Below, one piece after another: positions 1 to 8,540 of a DNA stretch of 64,000 nt. The stretch is from Shewanella pealeana ATCC 700345 (lineage in GTDB: Bacteria; Pseudomonadota; Gammaproteobacteria; Enterobacterales; Shewanellaceae): the NCBI RefSeq assembly GCF_000018285.1, contig NC_009901.1, forward strand, positions 62,001-126,000, read 5' to 3'. The translations under genes were made by a program, and so were the position numbers. Within the stretch, counting starts at the first letter, position 1. Every line of letters starts with the position of its first letter. The notes beneath the pieces are model-generated. The model was not told where the DNA came from. It made no database searches and worked only from the letters and a program-made list of their open reading frames with translations.

Positions 1-882
1 ATTAAAGCTGATGGACATTATGACTATGTATTAAACCTTTCCGCCCTTAAGCATGTTCGTAGTGAAAAAGATCCTTTTACCTTGATGCGTATGATTGATG
101 TCAACATTTTTAATACTGACAAAACTGTACAGCAGGCGATAGATTCAGGTGCTAAGAAGTACTTTTGTGTGTCTACCGATAAGGCCGCTAACCCGGTTAA
201 TATGATGGGGGCATCAAAACGTATTATGGAGATGTTCCTGATGCGCAAGAGTGAGCATATCGCCATTTCGACCGCGCGTTTCGCTAATGTTGCCTTCTCT
301 GATGGTTCTCTTTTACATGGTTTTAATCAACGTATTCAAAAGAGTCAGCCGATAGTCGCCCCCTACGATATCAAACGTTACTTTGTTACTCCTGAGGAGT
401 CTGGTGAGTTATGTTTGATGTCTTGTATTTTTGGTGAAAATCGCGACATATTCTTTCCTAAACTCAATGAAACTTTGCACCTTATTTCTTTCGCTGATAT
501 AGCGGTTAAATACCTTAATAAACTAGGTTTTGAACCTTATTTATGTGAAACGGAAGATGAAGCGCGTGAGTTGGTGAAAACATTACCCAAACAAGGTAAA
601 TGGCCATGCTTATTCACTTCTAGCGATACTACGGGTGAAAAAGACTTCGAAGAGTTCTTTACTGATAAAGAAACGCTAGATATGGAGCGCTTCGACGGTT
701 TTGGCATAATCAAGAATGACCCGCTTTATCAACAAGAGTTACTAGAGACATTTGAGAAAAAGATAGATCAAATGAAGCTAGAGCGTCAGTGGAGTAAAGA
801 AGATATCGTTAAATTATTCTTCACCATGCTGCCTGAATTTGCTCATAAAGAAACTGGTAAATATCTAGATAGTAAGATGTAA
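1..882 (+). CDS. legB: NDP-N-acetylglucosamine 4,6-dehydratase, LegB-like (5' partial)
   Basis: The frame is open from base 1, so the N-terminal Rossmann part with the NAD(P)-binding glycine motif lies outside the window. The visible part carries the CapD/PglF-type short-chain dehydrogenase signature: VSTDKAANPVN and MGASKR in the active-site region, then ARFANV. Members oxidise and dehydrate UDP- or GDP-GlcNAc to the 4-keto-6-deoxy sugar, the first step towards bacillosamine or legionaminic acid. It is 12 bases before legC, so it is the first visible gene of the nonulosonic acid operon. Whether the substrate is the UDP or GDP sugar cannot be read from the sequence; the PtmE-like gene downstream favours GDP. 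Confidence 0.85.
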   Translation: MKADGHYDYVLNLSALKHVRSEKDPFTLMRMIDVNIFNTDKTVQQAIDSGAKKYFCVSTDKAANPVNMMGASKRIMEMFLMRKSEHIAISTARFANVAFSDGSLLHGFNQRIQKSQPIVAPYDIKRYFVTPEESGELCLMSCIFGENRDIFFPKLNETLHLISFADIAVKYLNKLGFEPYLCETEDEARELVKTLPKQGKWPCLFTSSDTTGEKDFEEFFTDKETLDMERFDGFGIIKNDPLYQQELLETFEKKIDQMKLERQWSKEDIVKLFFTMLPEFAHKETGKYLDSKM

Positions 883-894
883 GCGGAGTACGTG

Positions 895-2055
895 ATGAAA
901 GCGACACCAATTGTTGAGTTCGTTCGAGACATATACAAAACTGACGATTTTATTCCATTGCACGTACCGACGTTTAATGGCAACGAAAAAGCTTATGTTA
1001 TGCAAACTATCGAAAGCACTTTTGTTTCTAGTGTAGGTAAGTTTGTTGATGATTTCGAACGAAAGATAGAGGCTTATACTGGTTCTGCTAAGGCGGTAGC
1101 GACAGTGAACGGTACAGCAGCCTTGCATGCGGCACTGTACATGGCTGGTGTTCAGCGTGATGATTTAGTTATTACACAAGCGTTGACCTTTGTCGCAACC
1201 TGCAATGCCTTGCATCATATGGGGGCTGAACCCATCTTTGTCGATGTTTCTCCTATTAGCTTGGGACTTTGTCCAAAAGCTGTGGAGGCTTACCTGTGCG
1301 AGTATGCAGAGAAAACAGAAACAGGTTGTGTTCACAAAGGCAGCGGGCAACGAATCAAAGCTGTCGTGCCGATGCATACATTTGGCCATCCCGTCGAATT
1401 AGATGAACTTAATATTGTTTGTCGGCAGTGGAATATTACTTTAGTTGAAGATGCCGCTGAAAGCTTAGGCTCTTTTTACAAAGGCAAGCATACCGGCACT
1501 ATTGGTGATTTTGGTGCCCTGAGTTTTAATGGTAATAAAATTATCACCACCGGCGGTGGCGGCATGGTGTTATGCCAAACGGCAGAGTTTGGGGCGCGTA
1601 CTAAACACGTGACGACCACAGCAAAAGTGCCGCATCCGTATGAATTCTTCCATGATGAGCCTGGCTTTAACTACCGCATGCCTAATCTCAATGCTGCGTT
1701 AGGTTGTGCGCAAATGGAAGCGCTAGAGAATTACCTGATTCAAAAGAGACAGCTTGCTGGGTTATATGAAGGCTTTTTCAGCGGTTCAGATTTTAAGTTT
1801 GTAACTGAGCCAGGTTATGCACGGTCAAATTACTGGTTAAACGCGGTAATTTGCCCGGATAAGCAGAGCAGAGAGGAAGTGCTCTCTGTTACAAATAATT
1901 CAGGTGTGATGACTCGTCCAATTTGGCAATTAATGCATAGATTGCCAATGTTTAAAAATGCAATGCGTGGTGATCTCTCCTGCTCAGAGTTTGTCGAAGC
2001 TCATTTAATAAATCTTCCAAGTACACCCGTTGTACTAAATACCTCGCAGGGATAA
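895..2055 (+). CDS. legC: PLP-dependent sugar aminotransferase LegC
   Basis: DegT/DnrJ/EryC1-family aminotransferase, 386 aa, the usual family length. Family motifs visible are GTAALHAAL (phosphate-binding loop), VEDAAESLGS with the PLP-ring-contacting Asp, and SFNGNK with the lysine expected to form the Schiff base. It should transfer an amino group from glutamate to C4 of the 4-keto sugar made by LegB. The start is placed at ATG 895 because AGCGGAG lies just upstream; an in-frame GTG at 892 is less likely. The next gene begins 8 bases after its stop. Assignment to the legionaminic rather than another diamino-sugar pathway rests on the neighbours. Confidence 0.88.
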   Translation: MKATPIVEFVRDIYKTDDFIPLHVPTFNGNEKAYVMQTIESTFVSSVGKFVDDFERKIEAYTGSAKAVATVNGTAALHAALYMAGVQRDDLVITQALTFVATCNALHHMGAEPIFVDVSPISLGLCPKAVEAYLCEYAEKTETGCVHKGSGQRIKAVVPMHTFGHPVELDELNIVCRQWNITLVEDAAESLGSFYKGKHTGTIGDFGALSFNGNKIITTGGGGMVLCQTAEFGARTKHVTTTAKVPHPYEFFHDEPGFNYRMPNLNAALGCAQMEALENYLIQKRQLAGLYEGFFSGSDFKFVTEPGYARSNYWLNAVICPDKQSREEVLSVTNNSGVMTRPIWQLMHRLPMFKNAMRGDLSCSEFVEAHLINLPSTPVVLNTSQG

Positions 2056-2063
2056 CTAGAATC

Positions 2064-3242
2064 ATGACGCAGATGCATAAAAAAGTTGCGGTTTTTACAG
2101 GGACAAGAGCTGAGTATGGTCTGCTCTATTGGCTTTTAAAGGACATACAAAGCGATCCCGAGTTGACACTTCAATTGTTAGTATCTGGCATGCACTTTTC
2201 TCCAGAGTTTGGAGAGACCTATAAAGATATAGAGAAAGATGGTTTCAATATTGATGAAAAAATTGAAATCTTATTATCGTCTGACTCGCCGGTAGGAACA
2301 GCAAAAAGTATAGGGCTCGGTGTTCTTGGCTTTGCTGATGCACTAGCGCGATTACGACCAGATGTATTGATTATCCTAGGTGACCGTTTTGAAGCCCTTG
2401 CAGCCGCTCAGACTGCGATGATACTGCGTATACCAATTGTGCACCTTCATGGTGGTGAAATAACAGAAGGTGCTTATGATGATGCGATTCGTCATGCTAT
2501 TACTAAGTTGAGTTACCTTCATGGAACTTCAACTGAAGACTATCGAAATCGAGTTATTCAGTTAGGAGAGGCGCCAGAACGAGTAAAAAACATTGGTGCA
2601 ATCGGATTAGACCATCTGAACCGAGCGTCATTTATGACTGTATCAGAGTTGAGCAAATCACTCTGTTTTGAGCTAAATAGACCATATTTTGTAGTTACTT
2701 ATCATCCGGTAACACTAGGGGAAGAAGCTCCTGAAGCGACTTTTCAGGCAATACTAGATGCATTAGATGAATACTCTGAATACCAAGTTATATTGACTTA
2801 CCCAAATGCTGATGATGGTGGGCGACGAATTATTCCGATGTTAAAAGCGTATGCATTAAGTCAACCCAGTCGAGTATTGGCTATTCCTTCTCTTGGGCAA
2901 GTTCGTTACTTGAGTGCAGTAAAGCATGCTGCAGCCGTAATTGGTAACTCATCGAGCGGAATTATAGAGGTTCCCGCATTTGATATTGCAACGGTAAATA
3001 TTGGTGTAAGACAAAAAGGACGCTTGGCGGCTAAAAGTGTATTGAATGCACAACCGAATCAACATTCAATTTCTGAACAAATTCAAATTGCAGTTAGGCG
3101 CAGTTATAAGCAAATTGATGAGAAGATTTGCAACCCTTACGGGCAGGGAAATGCGAGCAAACAAGTTATTGAAATGATAAAAACACTTTCATTTGAACCA
3201 AGTAAAGTGTTCTTCGATATCAACTTTTCTTGCCAACAGTGA
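2064..3242 (+). CDS. legG: NDP-N-acetylated sugar 2-epimerase (hydrolysing), NeuC/LegG family
   Basis: 392 aa, of the WecB/NeuC epimerase fold. Visible signatures are FTGTRAEYGLLYWL at the N-terminus, LGDRFEALAAA, HLHGGEITEGAYDDAIRHAI and GNSSSGIIEVP near the C-terminus, all typical of hydrolysing NeuC-type enzymes. It should release the nucleotide and invert C2 to give a 2-acetamido manno-configured sugar for condensation by LegI. It follows legC by 8 bases and stops 7 bases before the legI start, so the genes are likely co-transcribed. Bases look more AT-rich here than in the flagellar genes, a hint of separate origin that I did not quantify. Confidence 0.87.
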   Translation: MTQMHKKVAVFTGTRAEYGLLYWLLKDIQSDPELTLQLLVSGMHFSPEFGETYKDIEKDGFNIDEKIEILLSSDSPVGTAKSIGLGVLGFADALARLRPDVLIILGDRFEALAAAQTAMILRIPIVHLHGGEITEGAYDDAIRHAITKLSYLHGTSTEDYRNRVIQLGEAPERVKNIGAIGLDHLNRASFMTVSELSKSLCFELNRPYFVVTYHPVTLGEEAPEATFQAILDALDEYSEYQVILTYPNADDGGRRIIPMLKAYALSQPSRVLAIPSLGQVRYLSAVKHAAAVIGNSSSGIIEVPAFDIATVNIGVRQKGRLAAKSVLNAQPNQHSISEQIQIAVRRSYKQIDEKICNPYGQGNASKQVIEMIKTLSFEPSKVFFDINFSCQQ

Positions 3243-3249
3243 GGTCATC

Positions 3250-4323
3250 ATGACGCTAATTATTGCAGAAGCTGGTGTGAATCATAACGGTGACGAGAAA
3301 TTGGCTTTTGAATTAGTCAGTGCGGCGCATCAGGCGGGTGCTGACATTGTTAAGTTTCAGACTTTTAAAGCTAAAAATCTCGTTACGGAAGATGCTACTC
3401 AAGCTGAATACCAAATTACCAATACACAGGTTCAGGAGTCGCAGCTACTTATGCTGAGTAGACTTGAACTTTCCTATGAGACTCACCATAAGTTAGTCCA
3501 GTATTGTGCTGAGTTGGGTATCGAGTTCCTTTCTACAGCCTTTGATTTTGAAAGCCTAGATTTTCTTGTGAATGATTTAAGACTGAGGCGCTTAAAAATA
3601 CCTTCTGGTGAGATTACAAACGCTCCATTGGTGCTTGAGCATGCTCGTACAGGGTGCGACTTAATTGTGTCGACAGGTATGGCAACTCTCTCAGAGATTG
3701 AGGCCACATTGGGTGTCATTGCATTTGGGTATATCGATGATAAAGACATCGAGCCGAATGAGTTAGCATTTCAGCAAGCCTATGCATCAGTTCAAGGTCA
3801 GCAACTTCTAAAGAACAAGGTGACAATACTACATTGCACTACAGAATACCCAGCACCGATGGCGGAAATTAATCTAAAGGTCATGGATACGTTAGGTCAA
3901 GCATTTGAGTTACCTGCTGGATATTCAGACCATAGTGAAGGTATAGCTATCCCCATTGCAGCAGTGGCTCGTGGTGCGGTGTTGATTGAAAAACACTTTA
4001 CATTAGATAGAAATATGCAAGGTCCCGATCATAAAGCCTCTTTAGAGCCTCAAGAACTTACTGCCATGGTTAATGCAATACGCCAAGTTGAAGTGGCTTT
4101 GGGGCGGAGTGTAAAGTGCCCTACTGCATCAGAAGTTAAAAATAAGGATGTGGCGCGTAAAAGTTTAGTTGCGGCGAAGGTGATTAAGCAAGGCGAGTTA
4201 ATTACAGAAGAAAACCTTACGATAAAGCGCCCTGGTTCAGGTATGTCACCATATATGTATTGGAGGTTACTGAATAAGCCCGCAAGCAAAAACTACCAAG
4301 CTGGGGACTTGATCTTTGAATAA
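3250..4323 (+). CDS. legI: N-acylneuraminate / legionaminic acid synthase, NeuB/LegI family
   Basis: 357 aa. The N-terminal TIM barrel begins IIAEAGVNHNGD, with KFQTFKA and the HCTTEYP and GYSDHSEG motifs of the NeuB family; the last 60 residues form an SAF (antifreeze-like) domain. The enzyme condenses phosphoenolpyruvate with a six-carbon N-acylated mannosamine-type sugar to give a nine-carbon nonulosonic acid. The frame is open from 3193, but ATG 3250 is chosen: it has an AGGT ribosome-binding site, begins at the conserved strand and avoids a long overlap with legG. It could act in the neuraminic or legionaminic pathway; the dehydratase and aminotransferase genes argue for legionaminic. 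Confidence 0.88.
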   Translation: MTLIIAEAGVNHNGDEKLAFELVSAAHQAGADIVKFQTFKAKNLVTEDATQAEYQITNTQVQESQLLMLSRLELSYETHHKLVQYCAELGIEFLSTAFDFESLDFLVNDLRLRRLKIPSGEITNAPLVLEHARTGCDLIVSTGMATLSEIEATLGVIAFGYIDDKDIEPNELAFQQAYASVQGQQLLKNKVTILHCTTEYPAPMAEINLKVMDTLGQAFELPAGYSDHSEGIAIPIAAVARGAVLIEKHFTLDRNMQGPDHKASLEPQELTAMVNAIRQVEVALGRSVKCPTASEVKNKDVARKSLVAAKVIKQGELITEENLTIKRPGSGMSPYMYWRLLNKPASKNYQAGDLIFE

Positions 4324-4960
4324 AGTTAAGGCCAAGCCCCTTGTTATTCTCGGTGGTGGAGGGCATGCCAGTGTATTGGTTGATATCTTGCTTTCACAAC
4401 AACGTGAGATAGTCGCAATTGTCAGCCCTGAAAATATAAGTTCACGTCTTGCTTTTTCGGGTTTAAAACACATGAACAATGACCAAGATGTATTGGCGTT
4501 TTCACCTGCTGAAGTTAGGCTGGTTAATGGTATAGGCATGCTACCAAATTCAGCTTTAAAGCGTAATATTAATGAATACTTTCTTGATCTTGGCTATCGT
4601 TTTGAAACGATAATTTCGAATCAGGCGTATATCTCTTCCTTTGCGAGCATTGAACATGGAGCACAAGTTCTTCCGGGGGCCATTATACAACCCGGTGCGG
4701 TTATTGGCGCGCATAGTATTATTAATAGCGGGGCAATAATTGAACATGATTGCCGGGTTGGCCAATATAACCATATAGCCCCAAGGGCGACGCTATGTGG
4801 ACAGGTTACGACTCAGCATGATGTTTTTATTGGCGCTGGCGCAACGATTATTCAAAACATTACGCTTGGTCACGGCTCTGTTATTGGAGCCGGTGCTATC
4901 GTTACTAAAAATGTATCATCAGGAAAAGTTTGCTATTCAAGTCGAATAATAATGAATTGA
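4316..4960 (+). CDS. legH: Sugar O/N-acyltransferase, NeuD/LegH-like
   Basis: 214 aa. The N-terminal GGGGHASVLVDIL motif is the Rossmann-like PglD/NeuD domain that holds the UDP-sugar. From about residue 95 come hexapeptide repeats (GAQVLPGAIIQPGAVIGA, AGATIIQNITLGHGSVIGAGAIV) forming a left-handed beta-helix acetyl-CoA site. The likely job is N-acetylation of the 4-amino sugar made by LegC. The start is TTG at 4316, overlapping the legI stop by 8 bases, with GGGGA about 8 bases upstream; I see no better ATG. Overlap implies translational coupling. An O-acetyltransferase acting on the finished nonulosonic acid is the alternative. Confidence 0.8.
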   Translation: MNKVKAKPLVILGGGGHASVLVDILLSQQREIVAIVSPENISSRLAFSGLKHMNNDQDVLAFSPAEVRLVNGIGMLPNSALKRNINEYFLDLGYRFETIISNQAYISSFASIEHGAQVLPGAIIQPGAVIGAHSIINSGAIIEHDCRVGQYNHIAPRATLCGQVTTQHDVFIGAGATIIQNITLGHGSVIGAGAIVTKNVSSGKVCYSSRIIMN

Positions 4961-4979
4961 AAATAGCTAAAGGTTAATC

Positions 4980-6035
4980 ATGAGTAACTCTTGGAAAAAT
5001 ATTTTAATAAAACCTGAGGCGACAATACTTGATGCTCTTGGGGTTATCGATAATGAAGCATTGCAAGTTGCCTTAGTAGTTAATAGTGAACAAAAACTAT
5101 TAGGTGTAATAACCGATGGTGATATTCGTCGGGGGATACTTAATAATTTGTCATTAGACACTCCCGTCACCGAAATAATGAATTGCTCACCAATTACAGC
5201 AGAGATGAGCTCAACGAAAGAGCAATTGACACAATTAATGGAAAGTAAGAGCATACTTGCGATTCCGTTAATTGAAAACGGCAAAGTTGTTGGTTTAGAA
5301 ACATTACAGAGATTACTTGAAACAACAATCTATCAAAACCCTGTATTTATAATGGCGGGAGGGTTTGGTACTCGCTTAAGGCCTTTAACAGATTCCTGTC
5401 CAAAACCGATGTTGAAAGTTGGTGACAAGCCAATATTGGATATATTAATTACTAACTTTATTAAAGCTGGTTTTGTCAATTTCTATATATCAACACATTA
5501 TATGGCTGAGCAAATTCGAAGCTACTTCGGTGATGGTAGTGAGTTAGGAGTGAAAATTCATTATATTCATGAAGAGGCTCCATTAGGTACGGGGGGAGCA
5601 CTTGGTTTACTGCCTGACGACTTACCAAAAGGCTTACCTTTGATCATGGTGAATGGAGATGTGCTCACCAAGGTTGATTTTGAAAGGCTATTAGATTTTC
5701 ATAATGAGCATCAGGCCGATGCCACCATGTGTGTACGAAAGTATGATTATCAAGTTCCCTATGGCGTTGTTAGTGGCGAAGGGAACAAGGTTACCTGCAT
5801 GGTTGAAAAGCCGGTTCAACATTTTTTTGTTAACGCAGGCATTTATGTCATATCTCCATGTGTGATTGATTCTGTGCCTAAAGATTATCATATCGATATG
5901 CCTACTCTATTGGATCAGCATATGAGTGAGCGTGAAAACGTTTTAATGTTTCCGGTTCATGAATATTGGCTTGATATTGGTCGAATGGCTGATTTTGAAC
6001 GAGCTCAAACAGATATTTTAAGTTTAGGTTTGTAA
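4980..6035 (+). CDS. ptmE: CBS-domain nucleotidyltransferase, PtmE-like (glucosamine-1-P guanylyltransferase type)
   Basis: 351 aa. The N-terminal third (about 1-115) is a pair of CBS domains (VVNSEQKLLGVITDGDIRRGIL is one). From about 120 it is a nucleotidyltransferase with the sugar-phosphate signature MAGGFGTRLRPLT and PKPMLKVGDKPIL. The CBS plus NTP-transferase arrangement is that of Campylobacter PtmE, which makes GDP-glucosamine for legionaminic acid synthesis. Its presence among leg genes is why I favour the GDP-linked route here. The stop at 6035 overlaps the next start by one base. Nucleotide and sugar specificity are inferred, not visible. Confidence 0.8.
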   Translation: MSNSWKNILIKPEATILDALGVIDNEALQVALVVNSEQKLLGVITDGDIRRGILNNLSLDTPVTEIMNCSPITAEMSSTKEQLTQLMESKSILAIPLIENGKVVGLETLQRLLETTIYQNPVFIMAGGFGTRLRPLTDSCPKPMLKVGDKPILDILITNFIKAGFVNFYISTHYMAEQIRSYFGDGSELGVKIHYIHEEAPLGTGGALGLLPDDLPKGLPLIMVNGDVLTKVDFERLLDFHNEHQADATMCVRKYDYQVPYGVVSGEGNKVTCMVEKPVQHFFVNAGIYVISPCVIDSVPKDYHIDMPTLLDQHMSERENVLMFPVHEYWLDIGRMADFERAQTDILSLGL

Positions 6036-6727
6036 TGATTAAAAATAAACGAGTGTTAGCTCTTATTCCCGCAAGAGGTGGAAGTAAGAGGTTACCTCGA
6101 AAAAATATATTACCTTTGGCAGGCATACCTTTAATAGCCTGGACGATAGACGCTGCTCTTAAATCAAAGTATATCGACCGAGTTGTGGTCTCTACTGACG
6201 ATGAAGAGATTATGTGTGTCAGCAAGCAATTTGGAGCCGAAGCCCCCTTTGTTAGGCCTGTTGAGCTTGCGTCAGATACTGCAACATCTACAGACGTCGT
6301 TCTTCATGCGTTAAATTTTTTTAAGAATGATTTTGATGTGATTGTTTTATTGCAGCCATCGTCCCCGCTAAGGGAAGAGAGTGATATCGATAGGGTTATT
6401 GAGCAGTTAGTCAGCCAAGACGCAAATGGTATAGTTTCAGTAAGTGAGTGTGAGCACACTCCATTGTGGTCAAATACTTTACCGGCTGATGGAAACATGT
6501 CTTCATTTATAACAAAAGATGCGCTTAAGCGTTCTCAAGATTTAAAAACATTTTACAGGTTAAATGGGGCGATTTATTGTTATAAGACTGATTATTTTAT
6601 AGCGAATCAAGGAGGTAGCTACGCTGATGGTGTATATGCTTGTATCATGAAAAAAGAAAAGTCAGTTGATATCGATGATATAACCGACTTTAAATTTGCA
6701 GAGTTTCTTATTGGTCTTTATCGCTAA
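6035..6727 (+). CDS. legF: CMP-N,N'-diacetyllegionaminic acid synthase, NeuA/LegF family
   Basis: 230 aa cytidylyltransferase. The N-terminal LIPARGGSKRLPRKNI is the CTP-binding signature of CMP-sialic acid synthetases; LLQPSSPLRE and the late DIDDITDF complete the family pattern. It activates the nine-carbon acid with CTP for transfer to a glycan or protein. It is the last gene of the operon: the start overlaps the previous stop and a hairpin follows at 6742. The neuraminic acid analogue NeuA is the main alternative; context favours legionaminic acid. Confidence 0.86.
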   Translation: MIKNKRVLALIPARGGSKRLPRKNILPLAGIPLIAWTIDAALKSKYIDRVVVSTDDEEIMCVSKQFGAEAPFVRPVELASDTATSTDVVLHALNFFKNDFDVIVLLQPSSPLREESDIDRVIEQLVSQDANGIVSVSECEHTPLWSNTLPADGNMSSFITKDALKRSQDLKTFYRLNGAIYCYKTDYFIANQGGSYADGVYACIMKKEKSVDIDDITDFKFAEFLIGLYR

Positions 6728-6741
6728 CTTTTTTAAATTAA

Positions 6742-6762
6742 ACCAGACTATATTGGTCTGGT
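6742..6762. terminator. Hairpin between convergent legF and the flagellar island
   Basis: Seven-base inverted repeat ACCAGAC / GTCTGGT with a 7-base loop, lying between the legF stop and the convergent gene ending at 6776. The flanks are A- and T-rich on both sides, without a long uninterrupted T run. It probably terminates both transcripts. Confidence 0.6.
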
Positions 6763-6775
6763 GATTTAAGTGCCA

Positions 6776-7063
6776 CTACTGAAAGAAAAAGAAATAACCG
6801 ACTAGGCAGAAAGAAAGTAATGCCCCGGTTATCACAGGATAGATAAGATAGCCATCTTCAGCCCTGCGTGCTCGCTTAAAACATAAGTTCATTAGTATAA
6901 GGTTGAATATAATGACCATGAAGGAAGCTACAACACCATAGCGAAATGGAAGCTGTTTTATTTCAGTACATAGATAAATTAGAATAAGCCAATCAAGAAT
7001 GATCAGGTATAGGAATATTTTCTGTAAACCATCGACTCCTTTTCTAACATATGAATTAGGCAC
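6776..7063 (-). CDS. Small membrane protein, unknown
   Basis: 95 aa with three hydrophobic segments (about residues 15-33, 42-60 and 74-94) and a basic loop FKRARRAEDG between the second and third. I do not recognise a family. It is the last minus-strand gene of the flagellar island, 50 bases beyond the PilZ gene, and could be read from the same transcript. It may be an inner-membrane partner of the motor or PilZ protein, or an unrelated passenger at the island edge. The start is ATG at 7063; an inner ATG is possible. Confidence 0.55.
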   Translation of the reverse strand: MPNSYVRKGVDGLQKIFLYLIILDWLILIYLCTEIKQLPFRYGVVASFMVIIFNLILMNLCFKRARRAEDGYLIYPVITGALLSFCLVGYFFFFQ

Positions 7064-7113
7064 CGTTATTTCCTCAAGTATATAAGGCCTAAGTAATCTA
7101 AATGATTACTCAT

Positions 7114-7545
7114 TTAAGATTTGCTCAGTTTGTAGATTTTATTTAAAACTGAGATGATTTTTTGTTCGTCTTCGATATCCCATTTTGCACCGATAAAGTT
7201 AAGTTTTCCATTTACTTTCTTTATTCGCATAATTGTAATTGGGACCAATTCATTATTAATCGATAAGCATATTTTTTGGTTTACTTTCAGATTACAGCTA
7301 GTAATCAGTCCGAGTCCTCCCAGCCCTATATCTTTTATATTGGCAATGCCAATAAGTTTTTCGAACCAGCGGTGATTATCAATCAAAGGCACTGTGATGC
7401 CGTCGCAGGCAAACATAATGTCTTCATCAGCATCTAGTCTGAGATTCAGTCTTATATGTTGTCGACTTTCTATGCTGTCGGTTTTCTCTTTAGCTGCCTT
7501 GTCGGCAGGAATAAACTCACTGTGCTGAACTATTGGTTTGTCCAC
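7114..7545 (-). CDS. PilZ-domain protein (candidate c-di-GMP receptor) coupled to the lateral stator
   Basis: 143 aa. An RxxxR-type motif (SRQHIRLNLRL, about residues 28-38) and a second motif DIGLGGLG (about 91-98) match the two c-di-GMP-binding signatures of PilZ domains, with Gly in place of the usual Ser in D-x-S-x-x-G. A trailing FIGAKWDI is also PilZ-like. The start lies inside the end of the stator gene lafU, overlapping by 16 bases, so translation is probably coupled. PilZ proteins such as YcgR brake flagellar motors; a similar role on this lateral motor is an inference from position. Confidence 0.75.
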   Translation of the reverse strand: MDKPIVQHSEFIPADKAAKEKTDSIESRQHIRLNLRLDADEDIMFACDGITVPLIDNHRWFEKLIGIANIKDIGLGGLGLITSCNLKVNQKICLSINNELVPITIMRIKKVNGKLNFIGAKWDIEDEQKIISVLNKIYKLSKS

Positions 7546-8540
7546 GACTCTGGGTATCTCGATCTAGGTTGATTCGCTTCTGCAATTTTTTTCGCGTCTG
7601 TAACCGCTTTACTGGGGGCAATACTTTCTTCTGGTAATCCTGTCATTTGACGTAGTTGCATTTCTGCATCAGTAGTCATAATTATCATCTCAATACGTCT
7701 ATTAGCTGCAGCTGCTGGATCATGACTAATATACGGGGCCTGATCCGCCATGCCTGTTACTTGGAGTACTTGATTATTTTTGACTCCGGCGTATCCGAGT
7801 ACTCGTCTAGCGAGTAAAGCGCGTTTACTCGATAGCTCCCAATTGGTAAACGTTTTTCCAATAAAAGGAGTGGAGTCGGTATGGCCTGAAATACTCATTT
7901 TGTTTTCGACTTTACTGAGTACCGGTCCTAATGCCATTAACAGATCTTCAAAGTAAGGCTTCATTTCTGAGCTGCCACGAGTGAACATGAACTTGTTAAT
8001 ATTGTCGTGCATCAGTATTCGCACACCTTGTGGTACCACCTGTAGCTTGACGTTAGCGCTCATGCTGACATCTTCGATGACTCTGTCTATTTCTCTTGCC
8101 AGCACCTCTAATTGAGCCTGAGTTTCAAATTTACCGGGGAGCATAGCGTTAAGTTCAGGGCCTTTACCTGCCTTTGCATTATTTTCCCCTTCAGGTATGC
8201 GATTATGTAGCGCAGGTCCTCGGGTACCAGCGCCACTAGAAGAGGTGGGGAGCACTGGTTCTTGAATGGTCATCTGTCCTTCAAAATCGAGCATTGAAGG
8301 AGAGCTGCTCAAATCAAACGGGTTGATAGAACCTGCTTCAAATAAGTCACCTTGTATGTGCTTAGCTATCACGGTGCGTTCTTGCTGATCGGCTATTTGT
8401 ATAATCCATAACACCATGAAAAAAGCCATCATGGCCAAGGTGAAATCGGCAAAAGCCACTTTCCATGCCCCGGCATGGCCCTTGCGTGGTTTCCCCCGCC
8501 TTTTACGTTTTATGATTATGGGCTCAGGTCTAATCGCCAT
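7530..8540 (-). CDS. lafU: Lateral flagellar stator subunit LafU (MotB family)
   Basis: 336 aa. A basic N-terminus is followed by one membrane segment (about 29-48) with the critical ion-binding Asp at position 32 in FADFTLAMMAFF, as in MotB. The C-terminal OmpA-like peptidoglycan-binding domain includes ISGHTDSTPF and ANRRIEMIIM. It anchors the stator to the wall and carries ions with LafT. The sequence next to Asp32 is close to proton-type MotB, so proton drive is my guess. Its start is 1 base from the lafT stop and its end overlaps the PilZ gene. Confidence 0.92.
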   Translation of the reverse strand: MAIRPEPIIIKRKRRGKPRKGHAGAWKVAFADFTLAMMAFFMVLWIIQIADQQERTVIAKHIQGDLFEAGSINPFDLSSSPSMLDFEGQMTIQEPVLPTSSSGAGTRGPALHNRIPEGENNAKAGKGPELNAMLPGKFETQAQLEVLAREIDRVIEDVSMSANVKLQVVPQGVRILMHDNINKFMFTRGSSEMKPYFEDLLMALGPVLSKVENKMSISGHTDSTPFIGKTFTNWELSSKRALLARRVLGYAGVKNNQVLQVTGMADQAPYISHDPAAAANRRIEMIIMTTDAEMQLRQMTGLPEESIAPSKAVTDAKKIAEANQPRSRYPESWTNQ

